DNA from: Paenibacillus pedocola
GTDB taxonomy: Bacteria; Bacillota; Bacilli; Paenibacillales; Paenibacillaceae
Length of the DNA stretch: 64,000 nt
Assembly: GCF_031599675.1 (NCBI RefSeq)
Contig: NZ_CP134223.1
Location: 3,038,001 to 3,102,000 of the forward strand
Direction: 5' to 3'
Part shown: positions 8,024 through 16,261 of the stretch, in pieces
How the letters are laid out: each line of letters starts with the position of its first letter
Position numbering within the stretch: the stretch's first letter is position 1
The notes under the pieces: model-generated
Seen by the model: the letters and a program-made list of their open reading frames with translations, nothing else
Told to the model about the DNA's origin: nothing
The model's database searches: none
Position numbers and translations under genes: made by a program

Positions 8024-10300
8024 TCAATACTTTGACAGCTTGAATACCGGCTTCATAATCATGCGGATCCAATAAGCAAATACAGTCGTTCCGGTCCATG
8101 AGCTGCGTTTATTCTGTAAGTATTGATCGTTAATAATATAAGTCCTGGTGGAGGCAGGGCTCTTTAACCCGAGCTTTTCCCACTCCGCCGGGTCATTCGT
8201 ACCTCCGAGTCTTTCAAGCATATTTTCCGAGGCACTATTTACTTTAGACGGAATTTGCTCGTAGGCTTCGGTGATTTGCGCATGAAATTCGTCAATCGGA
8301 TTACGGCTGGCAAGGCTCTCCAAATGGATGCTTTCGCGAAGGTAAGAAATGTATGCAAGATGTTCAGCCCAGAACTCGTCGATATAAAAAAGCCTGACCC
8401 GCTGCTCCGAAGGACTCATCGGCGTCTCACCTTTCAAAATTCGGAGCCGCTCCTCGTAAAGAATCCGTCTCTGATCCTCCACCATATCTGAATAGCAGTT
8501 CAGCTCCTTGTGGATATCGAAGTTTTGGCCCATAACAATACGCTGAATACTTGTGATCTTGCTGCCGAGTACTGGCTCTTCAAGAGCCTCATCCTGCTTT
8601 GGATCGCGAACCGCTTTGTAGATGCCGAAGCGAAGCAGCAACTCGTCCTCCATGCTTACATAAAATATGGAAGCTCCCGGGTCGCCTTGGCGGCCGGAAC
8701 GCCCGCGCAACTGGTTGTCGATCCGCACGCTTTCGTTCACATGGGTGCCAATCACATATAACCCGCCCAGCTTAGCGACTTCCTCTGCTTGCGCGGGGTC
8801 GCCACCGCCAAGCCGGATGTCGACGCCGCGTCCCGACATATTTGTAGACACCGTCACTGCGCCGGTTTCTCCCGCTTTGGCGATGATTTCGGCTTCTTCA
8901 GCGTCGTTTTTCGCATTGAGAACATGGCAAGGTACACCGGCAGCCGCTAATGAGTCAGCCAGCATGGCAGACTCTTCGACGCTTGACGTACCAATGAGAA
9001 TTGGACGTCCCGTTCGATGGACGGAAGAGATTTCTTGTACGAGTGCCTTAAGTTTGGCTTCTTTATGGGTATAGATCCTGTGCGGATGGTCGATCCGGAT
9101 ATTTGGCCGGTTCGGCGGGATTTGCACGACCTGCAGCGCATAAATATCTTGGAAGTCCATTGCCGAAGCATACGCAGTAGCCGTCATTCCGCAAATCTGC
9201 GGATACAGGCTGATGAAGTGTTGAATGGTGATCGTCCCGAGGATTTTTCCGCTGGTTGTAGAGGACAGCCCTTCTTTGGCCGTAAGCGCGGCTTGCAGCC
9301 CATCCGGCAAATACCTGTTCTCCGCCACGCGGCCGGTGTATTCTTCGATCAGCTCGATTTTGCCGTCCCGGACGATATAATCGATGTCTTTCATTAACAA
9401 TGATTCCACATGCAGCGCGCAATTTAATGACGTCAGCAAGTGGCTGTTGTGGCTATCGTACAAATTGCCGCATCCCAGCAGCGATTCCGCTTTCTCAGCA
9501 CCTGCTTCATTCAAGTAAACGTTCCGCTGGAAGTCGTCGAAGTCGTAATGTTCTGCTTGCTTGAGCTGCCGGGCCACTTCTGCGAAACGAAAGCCGTCGC
9601 TCCTGGAAGAGGCCGAATCGCCGCTGATGACTAGCGGCACCCGCGCTTCGTCGAGCAGAAGCGAATCTGCTTCGTCGACGATGACGTAGTGGAAAGGACG
9701 ATGCACGGTATCAGCTTCGCTTAGTGCAATGGTGTCGCGCAAGTAATCGAATCCCGCTGTTTTAGCTGTAACATAGGTAATATCCTTGGCGTATGCTTCC
9801 CGTTTATCGTACAGGCTCATGCCAGCTTGAACCGAGTTTACCGTTAACCCGAGGAAACGATAGACCGGGCCCATCCACTCCGCATCCCGCTTAGCCAAAT
9901 AATCGTTAAAAGTCAGCACATGAACGCCTTTGCCGGTCAGTGCATTTAGATATGCAGGCATAACAGCAGAGAGTGTTTTTCCTTCACCGGTATGCTGCTC
10001 GATCAGATTTCTCTCATGCAGAGCGATAGCTGCCATGATCTGGACATCGTAAGGCTGTAATCCGAGCTTTCTCTTTGCTGTCTCACAGACTAACGCATAA
10101 GCATCGACAAGCAGTTCGTCCAAGGGGGTATCTGACCGCGCTTCTTTTTGCAGCCGGAGGGATTCCGCTTGGAGCTGCCTGTCATCCCAGCCTTCCATAT
10201 TCCGTTTCCTAATGAGCTCCGTTTTGTCCCGATAGACCTTCAGCTTATTCTGGTTATCAAGATTTTTGAATTTTCGCATGAACTTGACGGCTATATTCAT
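8024..10300 (-). CDS. secA2: SecA2-like accessory translocase ATPase
   Basis: 758 residues, shorter than the roughly 840 of housekeeping SecA. Walker A lies in EQHTGEGKTLSA (about residue 108), followed by LTFNDYLAKRDAEWMG and the DEAD-type box VIVDEADSLLLDEAR. Nucleotide-binding domain 2 has GTSSVEESA, VSTNMSGRGVDIRLGGG and QLRGRSGRQGDPG. The C-terminus lacks the Cys-rich zinc tail that contacts SecB in SecA1, as expected for a SecA2-type paralogue. It should drive ATP-dependent export of a restricted protein set through SecYEG. The ATG at 10300 is preceded by GAGGGGAG. No secY2, glycosyltransferase or serine-rich adhesin gene lies next to it, so its client proteins are not evident. Confidence 0.93.
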   Translation of the reverse strand: MNIAVKFMRKFKNLDNQNKLKVYRDKTELIRKRNMEGWDDRQLQAESLRLQKEARSDTPLDELLVDAYALVCETAKRKLGLQPYDVQIMAAIALHERNLIEQHTGEGKTLSAVMPAYLNALTGKGVHVLTFNDYLAKRDAEWMGPVYRFLGLTVNSVQAGMSLYDKREAYAKDITYVTAKTAGFDYLRDTIALSEADTVHRPFHYVIVDEADSLLLDEARVPLVISGDSASSRSDGFRFAEVARQLKQAEHYDFDDFQRNVYLNEAGAEKAESLLGCGNLYDSHNSHLLTSLNCALHVESLLMKDIDYIVRDGKIELIEEYTGRVAENRYLPDGLQAALTAKEGLSSTTSGKILGTITIQHFISLYPQICGMTATAYASAMDFQDIYALQVVQIPPNRPNIRIDHPHRIYTHKEAKLKALVQEISSVHRTGRPILIGTSSVEESAMLADSLAAAGVPCHVLNAKNDAEEAEIIAKAGETGAVTVSTNMSGRGVDIRLGGGDPAQAEEVAKLGGLYVIGTHVNESVRIDNQLRGRSGRQGDPGASIFYVSMEDELLLRFGIYKAVRDPKQDEALEEPVLGSKITSIQRIVMGQNFDIHKELNCYSDMVEDQRRILYEERLRILKGETPMSPSEQRVRLFYIDEFWAEHLAYISYLRESIHLESLASRNPIDEFHAQITEAYEQIPSKVNSASENMLERLGGTNDPAEWEKLGLKSPASTRTYIINDQYLQNKRSSWTGTTVFAYWIRMIMKPVFKLSKY

Positions 10301-10868
10301 ATTAATCTGATCTCCCCTCGGTAGATATACGCTTAGTTTTGAACAACATTTGCGCTGATCTGTTGCCTACCCGCTTAATAGAATCAGATGTAGCTGATCC
10401 GAAAGTGATTAAAGTATAAGGTAAAACAAATGCAACATGCCGAGAAACTATGTGATTGAAAGGAATGGCGAACGTAGAGGAGTTTTCCAGTTATTGGTTG
10501 GGAATGATTGTAACTTATGTATTACACAATGTAAATACTATATTGCATTTTTGGAAAGCTTCCTAGAATCAAACAGTAGAAGGGATCTCTTATGAATAAC
10601 TCCTATAATTTCACAACTGATTTACCGTCTATTTAAAGTACTCTAGCTCATTTCTCAAAATCTAAAAGGTAAGGCAATTGCTCCAAAATTTAAGATAAAA
10701 GAATGTAAAATGAACCAGCCACCATAAGAAAATACATATATAAGTTTGGGATCCCATCCAGCTCGTAGACTGTTTCTGTCGTGACACGGATGTTATTGGT
10801 TTAACCATGGCCTATAGTTTTATATAGGTGGTAAGGATAACATTACATGTTAAATTTTTCTGGTGTAC
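10301..10868. other. AT-rich gene-free stretch with possible gene remnants
   Basis: No credible full gene on either strand. It must hold the secA2 promoter and leader. A 14-codon ORF starts at 10592 after GAAGGGAT, and an uninterrupted run of codons reading VWDPIQLVDCF occurs near 10745. These look like fragments of a decayed gene, but no family can be named. No riboswitch was recognised. Confidence 0.4.
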
Positions 10869-10870
10869 AA

Positions 10871-10907
10871 AAAAAGGAGCATTCCTTTACGGGGAATGCT
10901 CCTTTTT
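10871..10907. terminator. Strong bidirectional terminator
   Basis: AAAAAGGAGCATTCC and GGAATGCTCCTTTTT form a 15-bp perfect stem directly downstream of the PilZ gene, with T-runs on both strands. Confidence 0.9.
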
Positions 10908-10914
10908 GTATCAC

Positions 10915-11292
10915 TCAACGAACCAATATTTTACCTTCACCAGCCAGTGTGCGCAGCATTTTTGGAAGGCGATCCTTGTCAGCTTCAGGAATGTCCAATT
11001 GAATGCCATAGTGAAAGCTATCAGATTCCTCCTTATACCATCTCAATGTTCCTTCTAAGTACATAGATTCTGCGGAGAGGGCCATATCCATGCCTATACG
11101 TACCAGGTTAGCTTCCGGGTTAATGTTCAAAGGAATCGATAATCGGCATCCCGAACGGCTAATGTCATATAGTTGTGCACTTACGGGTTTGGGGGGGACG
11201 GGGATACCGTTAATGGTAAGAATATGTAGATCAAATGTAGCAGGTTCTTTTAGAGTGTAGCGAAAAGGTTCAGTTCTGCGGTTACTGTTCAT
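10915..11292 (-). CDS. PilZ-domain protein (c-di-GMP receptor candidate)
   Basis: 125 residues from the ATG at 11292, which follows GGAGGAG; earlier in-frame starts lack a site. The single PilZ domain has an R-x4-R motif in RRTEPFRY near the N-terminus and the D-x-S-x-x-G motif in YDISRSGCRL, the residues that contact cyclic di-GMP. It ends in a basic tail. There is no attached effector domain, so it presumably acts by protein-protein contact. The protein at 22773-23147 has the same EPFRY and SRSGC signatures and is a paralogue. A diguanylate cyclase is encoded at 24425. Confidence 0.88.
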   Translation of the reverse strand: MNSNRRTEPFRYTLKEPATFDLHILTINGIPVPPKPVSAQLYDISRSGCRLSIPLNINPEANLVRIGMDMALSAESMYLEGTLRWYKEESDSFHYGIQLDIPEADKDRLPKMLRTLAGEGKILVR

Positions 11293-11554
11293 ATGCTCCT
11301 CCATACTTTTCCATGTGTACTTAAAATTTATCGACACGGAAGCAGGATTAGTGAAGAGCTATAATCCCGGTGGTCCCAAGTTTAAGCCGTCATGCCACAG
11401 GCTGGCTGATTAGCGCCTCAACCAAATGCTGCGTTGCTTTTGGCTAATTTCAGAAAAATATGCCTGACTGACGTGATCATCTGACAGTCTATTGGCGGGA
11501 TCATGCTCTAATAATGTCGTGTAGCGAACAAAAGGAAGAAATATCAAGAATCTA

Positions 11555-11583
11555 TTGACAATAACATAGTTATCCTATAGGAT
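11555..11583 (+). promoter_or_regulatory. Promoter with palindrome before the TetR gene
   Basis: TTGACA (11555-11560) and TAGGAT (11578-11583) are 17 bases apart. The -10 lies inside a perfect 12-base palindrome ATCCTATAGGAT (11572-11583), a likely operator for the TetR protein encoded next. Confidence 0.7.
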
Positions 11584-11630
11584 TTAAAAAAGACAACTGA
11601 CTGACGAATCAATCGGGAGGGGGAGATGGA

Positions 11631-12263
11631 TTGCCCATAGATGATAACAACGGAAACATAGACCGCAGAACTCAGCTGATGCAGATCGCTCTGGAGAAGT
11701 TTGCCAGGCTGGGATATCATCAGACGAAAATATCGGACATCGTTCAGGAAGCGGGTGTAGCGCAAGGAACCTTTTACTGGCACTTTAAGAGCAAGGAAGC
11801 CATTGCGCTGGAGATTATCGAAACGGGCGAGGAACAGCTGCTGCAAGTGATTGCCCAAGGATATCGTCAAGATCCGGGAGATATAGCGGATATGGTAAAA
11901 GCATCAGAAGCACTGTTCCACCGGTTGTTCAATTTCGCCGCAGAGAACCGCCATCTTATGGAGATCCTCCTGATGGGAAATGGAGCCGACCAAACGATAA
12001 GGAAGCGTATTTCGGCAACCCGGAATGCGATGGAGCAAGCTTTTCGCCGCAATATAGAAAGAGCGATAGAGCTGGAAATGCTGCCTGAGGGTATAGAGGT
12101 TGAGCTTCGCGCTGCTCTGTTGATGAGTATGTGTGACGGCTTGCTCTCACGCTGGTTATTTGGCTCCGAAGACATTCATTCTAAGGTTGCAGAGGCCTCG
12201 GCACAGCAATTAGCGAGTGAGTTGGCCAGTTTCGAATTTTACGGATTGTTGGGAAAAATATAG
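11631..12263 (+). CDS. TetR-family transcriptional regulator
   Basis: 210 residues starting at TTG 11631, five bases after GGGAGGGGGAG; the nearby ATG at 11626 runs into a stop after four codons. The N-terminal TetR helix-turn-helix is clear: RTQLMQIALEKFARLGYHQTKISDI in pieces, then GVAQGTFYWHFKSKEAI. The C-terminal ligand-binding domain (about residues 70-205) is all-helical and not assignable. The gene is 21 bases upstream of an amino-acid ABC importer operon and behind a promoter with a 12-base palindrome, so it probably represses itself and the importer. Confidence 0.92.
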   Translation: MPIDDNNGNIDRRTQLMQIALEKFARLGYHQTKISDIVQEAGVAQGTFYWHFKSKEAIALEIIETGEEQLLQVIAQGYRQDPGDIADMVKASEALFHRLFNFAAENRHLMEILLMGNGADQTIRKRISATRNAMEQAFRRNIERAIELEMLPEGIEVELRAALLMSMCDGLLSRWLFGSEDIHSKVAEASAQQLASELASFEFYGLLGKI

Positions 12264-12284
12264 ATAAAAGGGAGAGAAACAATA

Positions 12285-13106
12285 ATGATAAAACGTAAAT
12301 TTGCTATGGTTACAATAACTGCTCTGGCAGTGTTCGGTCTGGTTCTAAGCGCTTGCGGAGGGAACTCGGACTCGGGAACTACGGCTGCGAATGAACTGGA
12401 ACAAATTAAAAAAGCGGGCGTGATCAAGGTCGGTACCATGGGAACCTATCCGCCGTATACCTTTTTGAATGATAAGAAAGAAGTAGACGGTTTTGACCCT
12501 GATATCGCCAAGGAAATTGCCAAACGTCTTGGAGTAACGGCAGAATTCACGACTCAGGATTTCTCCGGGCTGATCCCAAGTCTGCAAGCGGAGAAATTCG
12601 ACATCGTGATTAGCCAGGTTACGATTACTGATGAACGTAAGAAGCAAATTGATTTCACGGATTCTTACATCACGAACAATGTCAAAATCATCGTCAATAC
12701 TAAAAATACAGATATTACGAAGCTGGAAGACTTCAAAGGGAAAACGATTGGGGTGGGCTTGGGAACGAACGATGAAACCTACCTGCGTACCGAAGTGCTG
12801 CCAAAAGTAGGTGATTTCAAGATCAAGACGTATGATGATGTCATTACCTCACTGAAGGATCTGGATGCAGGACGGATTGATGCGACCATTAATAATCTGT
12901 ATGCCTTGAAACCGATTGTGGATGAGAATGGTTTCCAGATTAAAGCGGTGGGCGAACCAATCAAATCCGATATGGCGGGTGTAGCTCTTCGCCAGGATAA
13001 TGCAGAGCTTCGGGATGCCATGAATAAAGCATTGGCAGATATGAAGGCAGACGGCACATACGACACTCTTTTCAAGAAATGGTTCAATGAGACACCTGCA
13101 AAATAA
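12285..13106 (+). CDS. Amino-acid ABC transporter substrate-binding lipoprotein
   Basis: 273 residues. The signal peptide ends in lipobox LVLSACGG. The mature protein has the family-3 solute-binding signature VIKVGTMGTYPPYTF with GFDPDIAKEIAKRLG, then TDERKKQIDFTDSY. These proteins bind polar amino acids, glutamine or cystine. It is the first of three importer genes (permease 13149, ATPase 13812) followed by an OsmC gene. The nearby sulfurtransferase and OsmC genes make cystine a reasonable guess for the ligand, but nothing in the sequence fixes it. Confidence 0.93.
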   Translation: MIKRKFAMVTITALAVFGLVLSACGGNSDSGTTAANELEQIKKAGVIKVGTMGTYPPYTFLNDKKEVDGFDPDIAKEIAKRLGVTAEFTTQDFSGLIPSLQAEKFDIVISQVTITDERKKQIDFTDSYITNNVKIIVNTKNTDITKLEDFKGKTIGVGLGTNDETYLRTEVLPKVGDFKIKTYDDVITSLKDLDAGRIDATINNLYALKPIVDENGFQIKAVGEPIKSDMAGVALRQDNAELRDAMNKALADMKADGTYDTLFKKWFNETPAK

Positions 13107-13148
13107 ATGTTGTAGCGTGCGCCCTATGGCGGGAAGGGGGTAGTATTT

Positions 13149-13793
13149 ATGCAACTCGTATTCGACAATCTGCCCTTCTTGCTGAAGGGCGCCGGTTACA
13201 CTTTACTGTTGACGATTGTCTCGATGTTCTTCGGTCTGATCATCGGACTCTCGGTGGCAATCGCCCGTCTCAAAGGGAATCCGCCGATTCGGTGGATTGC
13301 CCGTTTCTATGTATCGGTCATCCGCGGGACACCGCTCCTTGTACAGATTGTTATCATCTATTATGGGCTAGTAGATTATGGGATTACGCTTGGTTCCCTG
13401 ACAGCAGCCTATATTGCGCTCAGTGTAAATGCCGGGGCTTACTTGTCTGAGACGTTCCGTGGAGCCATTCTGTCGGTTCCGAAGGGACAACTGGAGGCTG
13501 CTTATTCAACCGGAATGACTCCATGGCAGGCGATGCGCAGAATTGTGCTGCCCCAGGCCATGCGTATTGCTATTCCACCTATGGGAAATACATTCATTGG
13601 TATGCTGAAGGAGACCTCACTCGTTTCAGTAATCACGGTCAGCGAACTCCTGCGTCAAGCACAGCTCCTCATTGCCCAGTATTATCAATATATGCCTTTT
13701 TATTTGGGGATCGGTGTGATGTATTGGATTATGAGTACAGGGCTGGCCTTCATCCTGGAACGGTTCGAACGCAGATTGGCCAAAGCTTATTGA
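13149..13793 (+). CDS. Amino-acid ABC transporter permease
   Basis: 214 residues, of the HisM/GlnP/TcyB type. It has the N-terminal GAGYTLLLTIVSMFFG segment, VIRGTPLLVQIVIIYYG and the EAA loop GAILSVPKGQLEAAYSTGM then ALPQAMR-like VLPQAMRIAIPP. About five transmembrane helices are visible. GGGAAGGGGGT precedes the ATG. It is followed after 18 bases by the ATPase gene; the single permease would act as a homodimer. Confidence 0.94.
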   Translation: MQLVFDNLPFLLKGAGYTLLLTIVSMFFGLIIGLSVAIARLKGNPPIRWIARFYVSVIRGTPLLVQIVIIYYGLVDYGITLGSLTAAYIALSVNAGAYLSETFRGAILSVPKGQLEAAYSTGMTPWQAMRRIVLPQAMRIAIPPMGNTFIGMLKETSLVSVITVSELLRQAQLLIAQYYQYMPFYLGIGVMYWIMSTGLAFILERFERRLAKAY

Positions 13794-13811
13794 ACATGGA
13801 GATGACGTAAA

Positions 13812-14558
13812 ATGATAACGACTACAGGCTTATCGAAGCATTTTCAGGATCATGAAGTGCTGAAGGGCATTAATATACAGGTGGCAGCACAGGATATTGT
13901 CGTTGTCCTGGGACCGAGCGGTTCAGGCAAAAGCACATTACTTCGCTGCTTAAATGGTTTGGAGGACATCTCAGGCGGCAGCTTTGAAGTAAATGGGATT
14001 GTAGTAGATGCCACTGCCTCCAGACGTTTGCGTCAGCAGGCCACCCGGAATATCCGTAAGCAGAGCGGGATGGTGTTCCAGCAATTCAATCTATATCCAC
14101 ACAAAACAGCGCTCGGCAATGTTATTGAAGGTCTGATCACCGTGAAGAAGCTGCCGAAGGAACAGGCTGTAGATCTAGGCCGGAAGCTTCTGGACCGCGT
14201 TGGACTGGCAGATCGTGAAGAATATTATCCATCCCGGCTCTCCGGCGGGCAACAGCAAAGAGTGGCGATTGCCCGTTCTCTGGCTATGGAACCCGCAGTA
14301 ATGTTATTCGATGAACCCACTTCTGCGCTTGATCCTGAGCTTGTGGGTGAGGTGCTGAGCGTGATGCGTGAGCTGGCTCAGGAGGGAATGACAATGCTGG
14401 TCGTGTCACATGAGATGAAATTTGCCCGTGAAGTGGCGACTAAAATCATTTTAATGGCAGACGGTCATATTATCGAGGAAGCGGCTCCGCAGCGGTTTTT
14501 TGAAAATCCCCAGGAGGAACGGACACGCAGATTCTTGCGTCAAATCAACGAAATTTAA
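13812..14558 (+). CDS. Amino-acid ABC transporter ATP-binding protein
   Basis: 248 residues. Walker A is GPSGSGKST, the Q-loop MVFQQFNLYPHKTALGN, the signature LSGGQQQRVAIARSLA and Walker B VMLFDEPTSALDPE, followed by VVSHEMKFAREVA. This is the GlnQ/TcyC group of ATPases for polar amino-acid uptake. It is the third importer gene, and the OsmC gene follows after 17 bases, so the four genes are very probably one transcript. Confidence 0.95.
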   Translation: MITTTGLSKHFQDHEVLKGINIQVAAQDIVVVLGPSGSGKSTLLRCLNGLEDISGGSFEVNGIVVDATASRRLRQQATRNIRKQSGMVFQQFNLYPHKTALGNVIEGLITVKKLPKEQAVDLGRKLLDRVGLADREEYYPSRLSGGQQQRVAIARSLAMEPAVMLFDEPTSALDPELVGEVLSVMRELAQEGMTMLVVSHEMKFAREVATKIILMADGHIIEEAAPQRFFENPQEERTRRFLRQINEI

Positions 14559-14575
14559 GGAAGAAGGTAAATATA

Positions 14576-15010
14576 ATGAAAGTAACGACCCTTTGGAAAG
14601 GTAAACGGATGTTTGATTCAACCGGTCCTTCCGGCTATTCCGTGGGGATGGATGCAACTCCTAAATATGGCGGTAACGGCGAAGGCATGACTCCGATGGA
14701 ATTGCTGCTAGCAGGGTTGGGAGGCTGCATGGGCATCGATATCACGATGATTTTGGATCGGTTCCTGCCAGAAATCACACGACTAGAAATTGAAGCAGAT
14801 GGAACCCGCAAGGAAGCGAATCCTTCCGGATTTACAGCGATTGATCTGTTTTTTCATATTGATGGGAATGTCCCCGATTACCGGCTCTGGAAAGCTATCC
14901 TGATGGCTGAGGAGAAGTACTGCGCCGTCTCGGATTCGCTTAAAGCAGAGATTCACCCCCATCTAATCCTCAATGGAGTAGAAGTAGAGAAACCAGAGAA
15001 AACAAGCTAA
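14576..15010 (+). CDS. OsmC-family peroxidase-like protein
   Basis: 144 residues. The two conserved cysteines of the OsmC/YhfA fold are seen in LAGLGGCMGIDI (about residue 48) and EKYCAVSDSL (about residue 110). Family members reduce organic hydroperoxides with thiol cofactors or act in thiol-stress responses. Its position as last gene of an importer operon suggests a link between uptake of a sulfur amino acid and peroxide or thiol stress. It is followed by a hairpin terminator at 15214. Confidence 0.88.
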   Translation: MKVTTLWKGKRMFDSTGPSGYSVGMDATPKYGGNGEGMTPMELLLAGLGGCMGIDITMILDRFLPEITRLEIEADGTRKEANPSGFTAIDLFFHIDGNVPDYRLWKAILMAEEKYCAVSDSLKAEIHPHLILNGVEVEKPEKTS

Positions 15011-15213
15011 GGCTAGGACTGGAATGATCCAGGAGTGTTATGTATCCTCCCAGTCTCCCTAGCCTAAATCCTGCAAAGAGAGAGGATATATGACCCGAAG
15101 CCGCTCTGTAGCTACTTTCCGATCCGCGCTTCGGCTCAATTGTGGGACGACTGTTGACTTGAGTACCTCTAGGCACTCTGTAGCTACTCCTGCATCGATA
15201 TAACTCCAGCACA

Positions 15214-15240
15214 AAGAGCCCGCGCCATGCGCGGGCTCTT
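15214..15240. terminator. Bidirectional terminator
   Basis: AAGAGCCCGCGC and GCGCGGGCTCTT form a 12-bp perfect stem with a 3-base loop between the converging OsmC and sulfurtransferase genes. Confidence 0.85.
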
Positions 15241-15248
15241 CATGTTGA

Positions 15249-16115
15249 CTATTCCCCAGTCGCCACGGGATTTTCCTCATAACTAATCCAGTCACTCCAG
15301 CTCCCCGCATACAGCCGTACGTTCTTAAACCCGGCCTTCTCTAGCGCCAGGACATTCGGGCAGGCGGTTACCCCGGAGCCGCAGTAGACGATGATTTCGG
15401 CAGCTTTATCCAGTCCTGCGAAGTGTGCTTCAAGTTCCTCTGCACTCTTATAGCTGCTGTCTGCATGTTGTGTGTCTTTCCAGAAGTAATTGACCGCACC
15501 GGGAATATGTCCTGCTTTCTTATCCATGGTCTCATTCTTACCTTGATAGCGGTCACCCGCGCGCGAATCGATTAATACGGTCCCTGTAGAAGAGGAAGCA
15601 TCAGTCCCGCCATTAACCGTCTTCTCCGATATCTGCCGAACCTCTTCAACATCCGCCAGCATTTGCGGCTGCACATTGGGCACAAATGAACTTGGCACCC
15701 GCACAGGCTGATGATCTGTGACCGGGAATTTCTCAGCCTTCCAGTCACTGAAGCCGCCTTCCAGAATGAACACCTGCTCATGCCCGAGGTAGCGCAGCAA
15801 CCACCACAGCCGTGCAGCATTCATGCCGCTCTCATCATCGTAAGCCACGATGCGGGAATCATTTCCGATTCCGAGCTTCGAGAGACGTGCCGCAAGCACC
15901 TGCGGATCGGGAAGCGGATGCCGACCGCCGTGTTCACCCACTGGGCTGGACAGATCCAGCTCCAAATCGAGATAAACTGCACCTGGAATATGCTCCTGTT
16001 CATAGCTCTCCCGGCCAGCATCAGGTTTACCTAGCGTAAACCGGCAGTCTACTATAGTTTGTTCCGGCTCATAGAGTCTGGCGAGCAGCCAGCGTTTAGA
16101 GACAGTAGCGTCCAT
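15249..16115 (-). CDS. 3-Mercaptopyruvate-type sulfurtransferase
   Basis: 288 residues in two rhodanese domains. The first has IVDCRFTLGKPDAG, HIPGAVYLDLELDL and GGRHPLPDPQ; the second has the catalytic loop YCGSGVTACPN near residue 240. CGSGVT is the mercaptopyruvate-type active site, whereas classical thiosulfate enzymes have CRKGVT. It should transfer sulfur from mercaptopyruvate to a thiol acceptor or cyanide in the cytosol. It is monocistronic, converging with the OsmC gene, and is a paralogue of the truncated gene at 1-452. Confidence 0.92.
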   Translation of the reverse strand: MDATVSKRWLLARLYEPEQTIVDCRFTLGKPDAGRESYEQEHIPGAVYLDLELDLSSPVGEHGGRHPLPDPQVLAARLSKLGIGNDSRIVAYDDESGMNAARLWWLLRYLGHEQVFILEGGFSDWKAEKFPVTDHQPVRVPSSFVPNVQPQMLADVEEVRQISEKTVNGGTDASSSTGTVLIDSRAGDRYQGKNETMDKKAGHIPGAVNYFWKDTQHADSSYKSAEELEAHFAGLDKAAEIIVYCGSGVTACPNVLALEKAGFKNVRLYAGSWSDWISYEENPVATGE

Positions 16116-16261
16116 TAGAATCCCATCCTTTATCCTGTGATATGTAATGGCATTATTATAACGGAAATGAAGAGAGGGTGCATGTCTGTACTTCTATCCG
16201 GTTTAAGAGATTTGACACAGTCTGCCACTAATTTTACAATTGCCTTTGAGCTGATAGATCA

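Noticed and set aside
10828-11058. Plus-strand ORFs across the PilZ terminator
   Set aside because: They read through a perfect terminator into the antisense of the PilZ gene.
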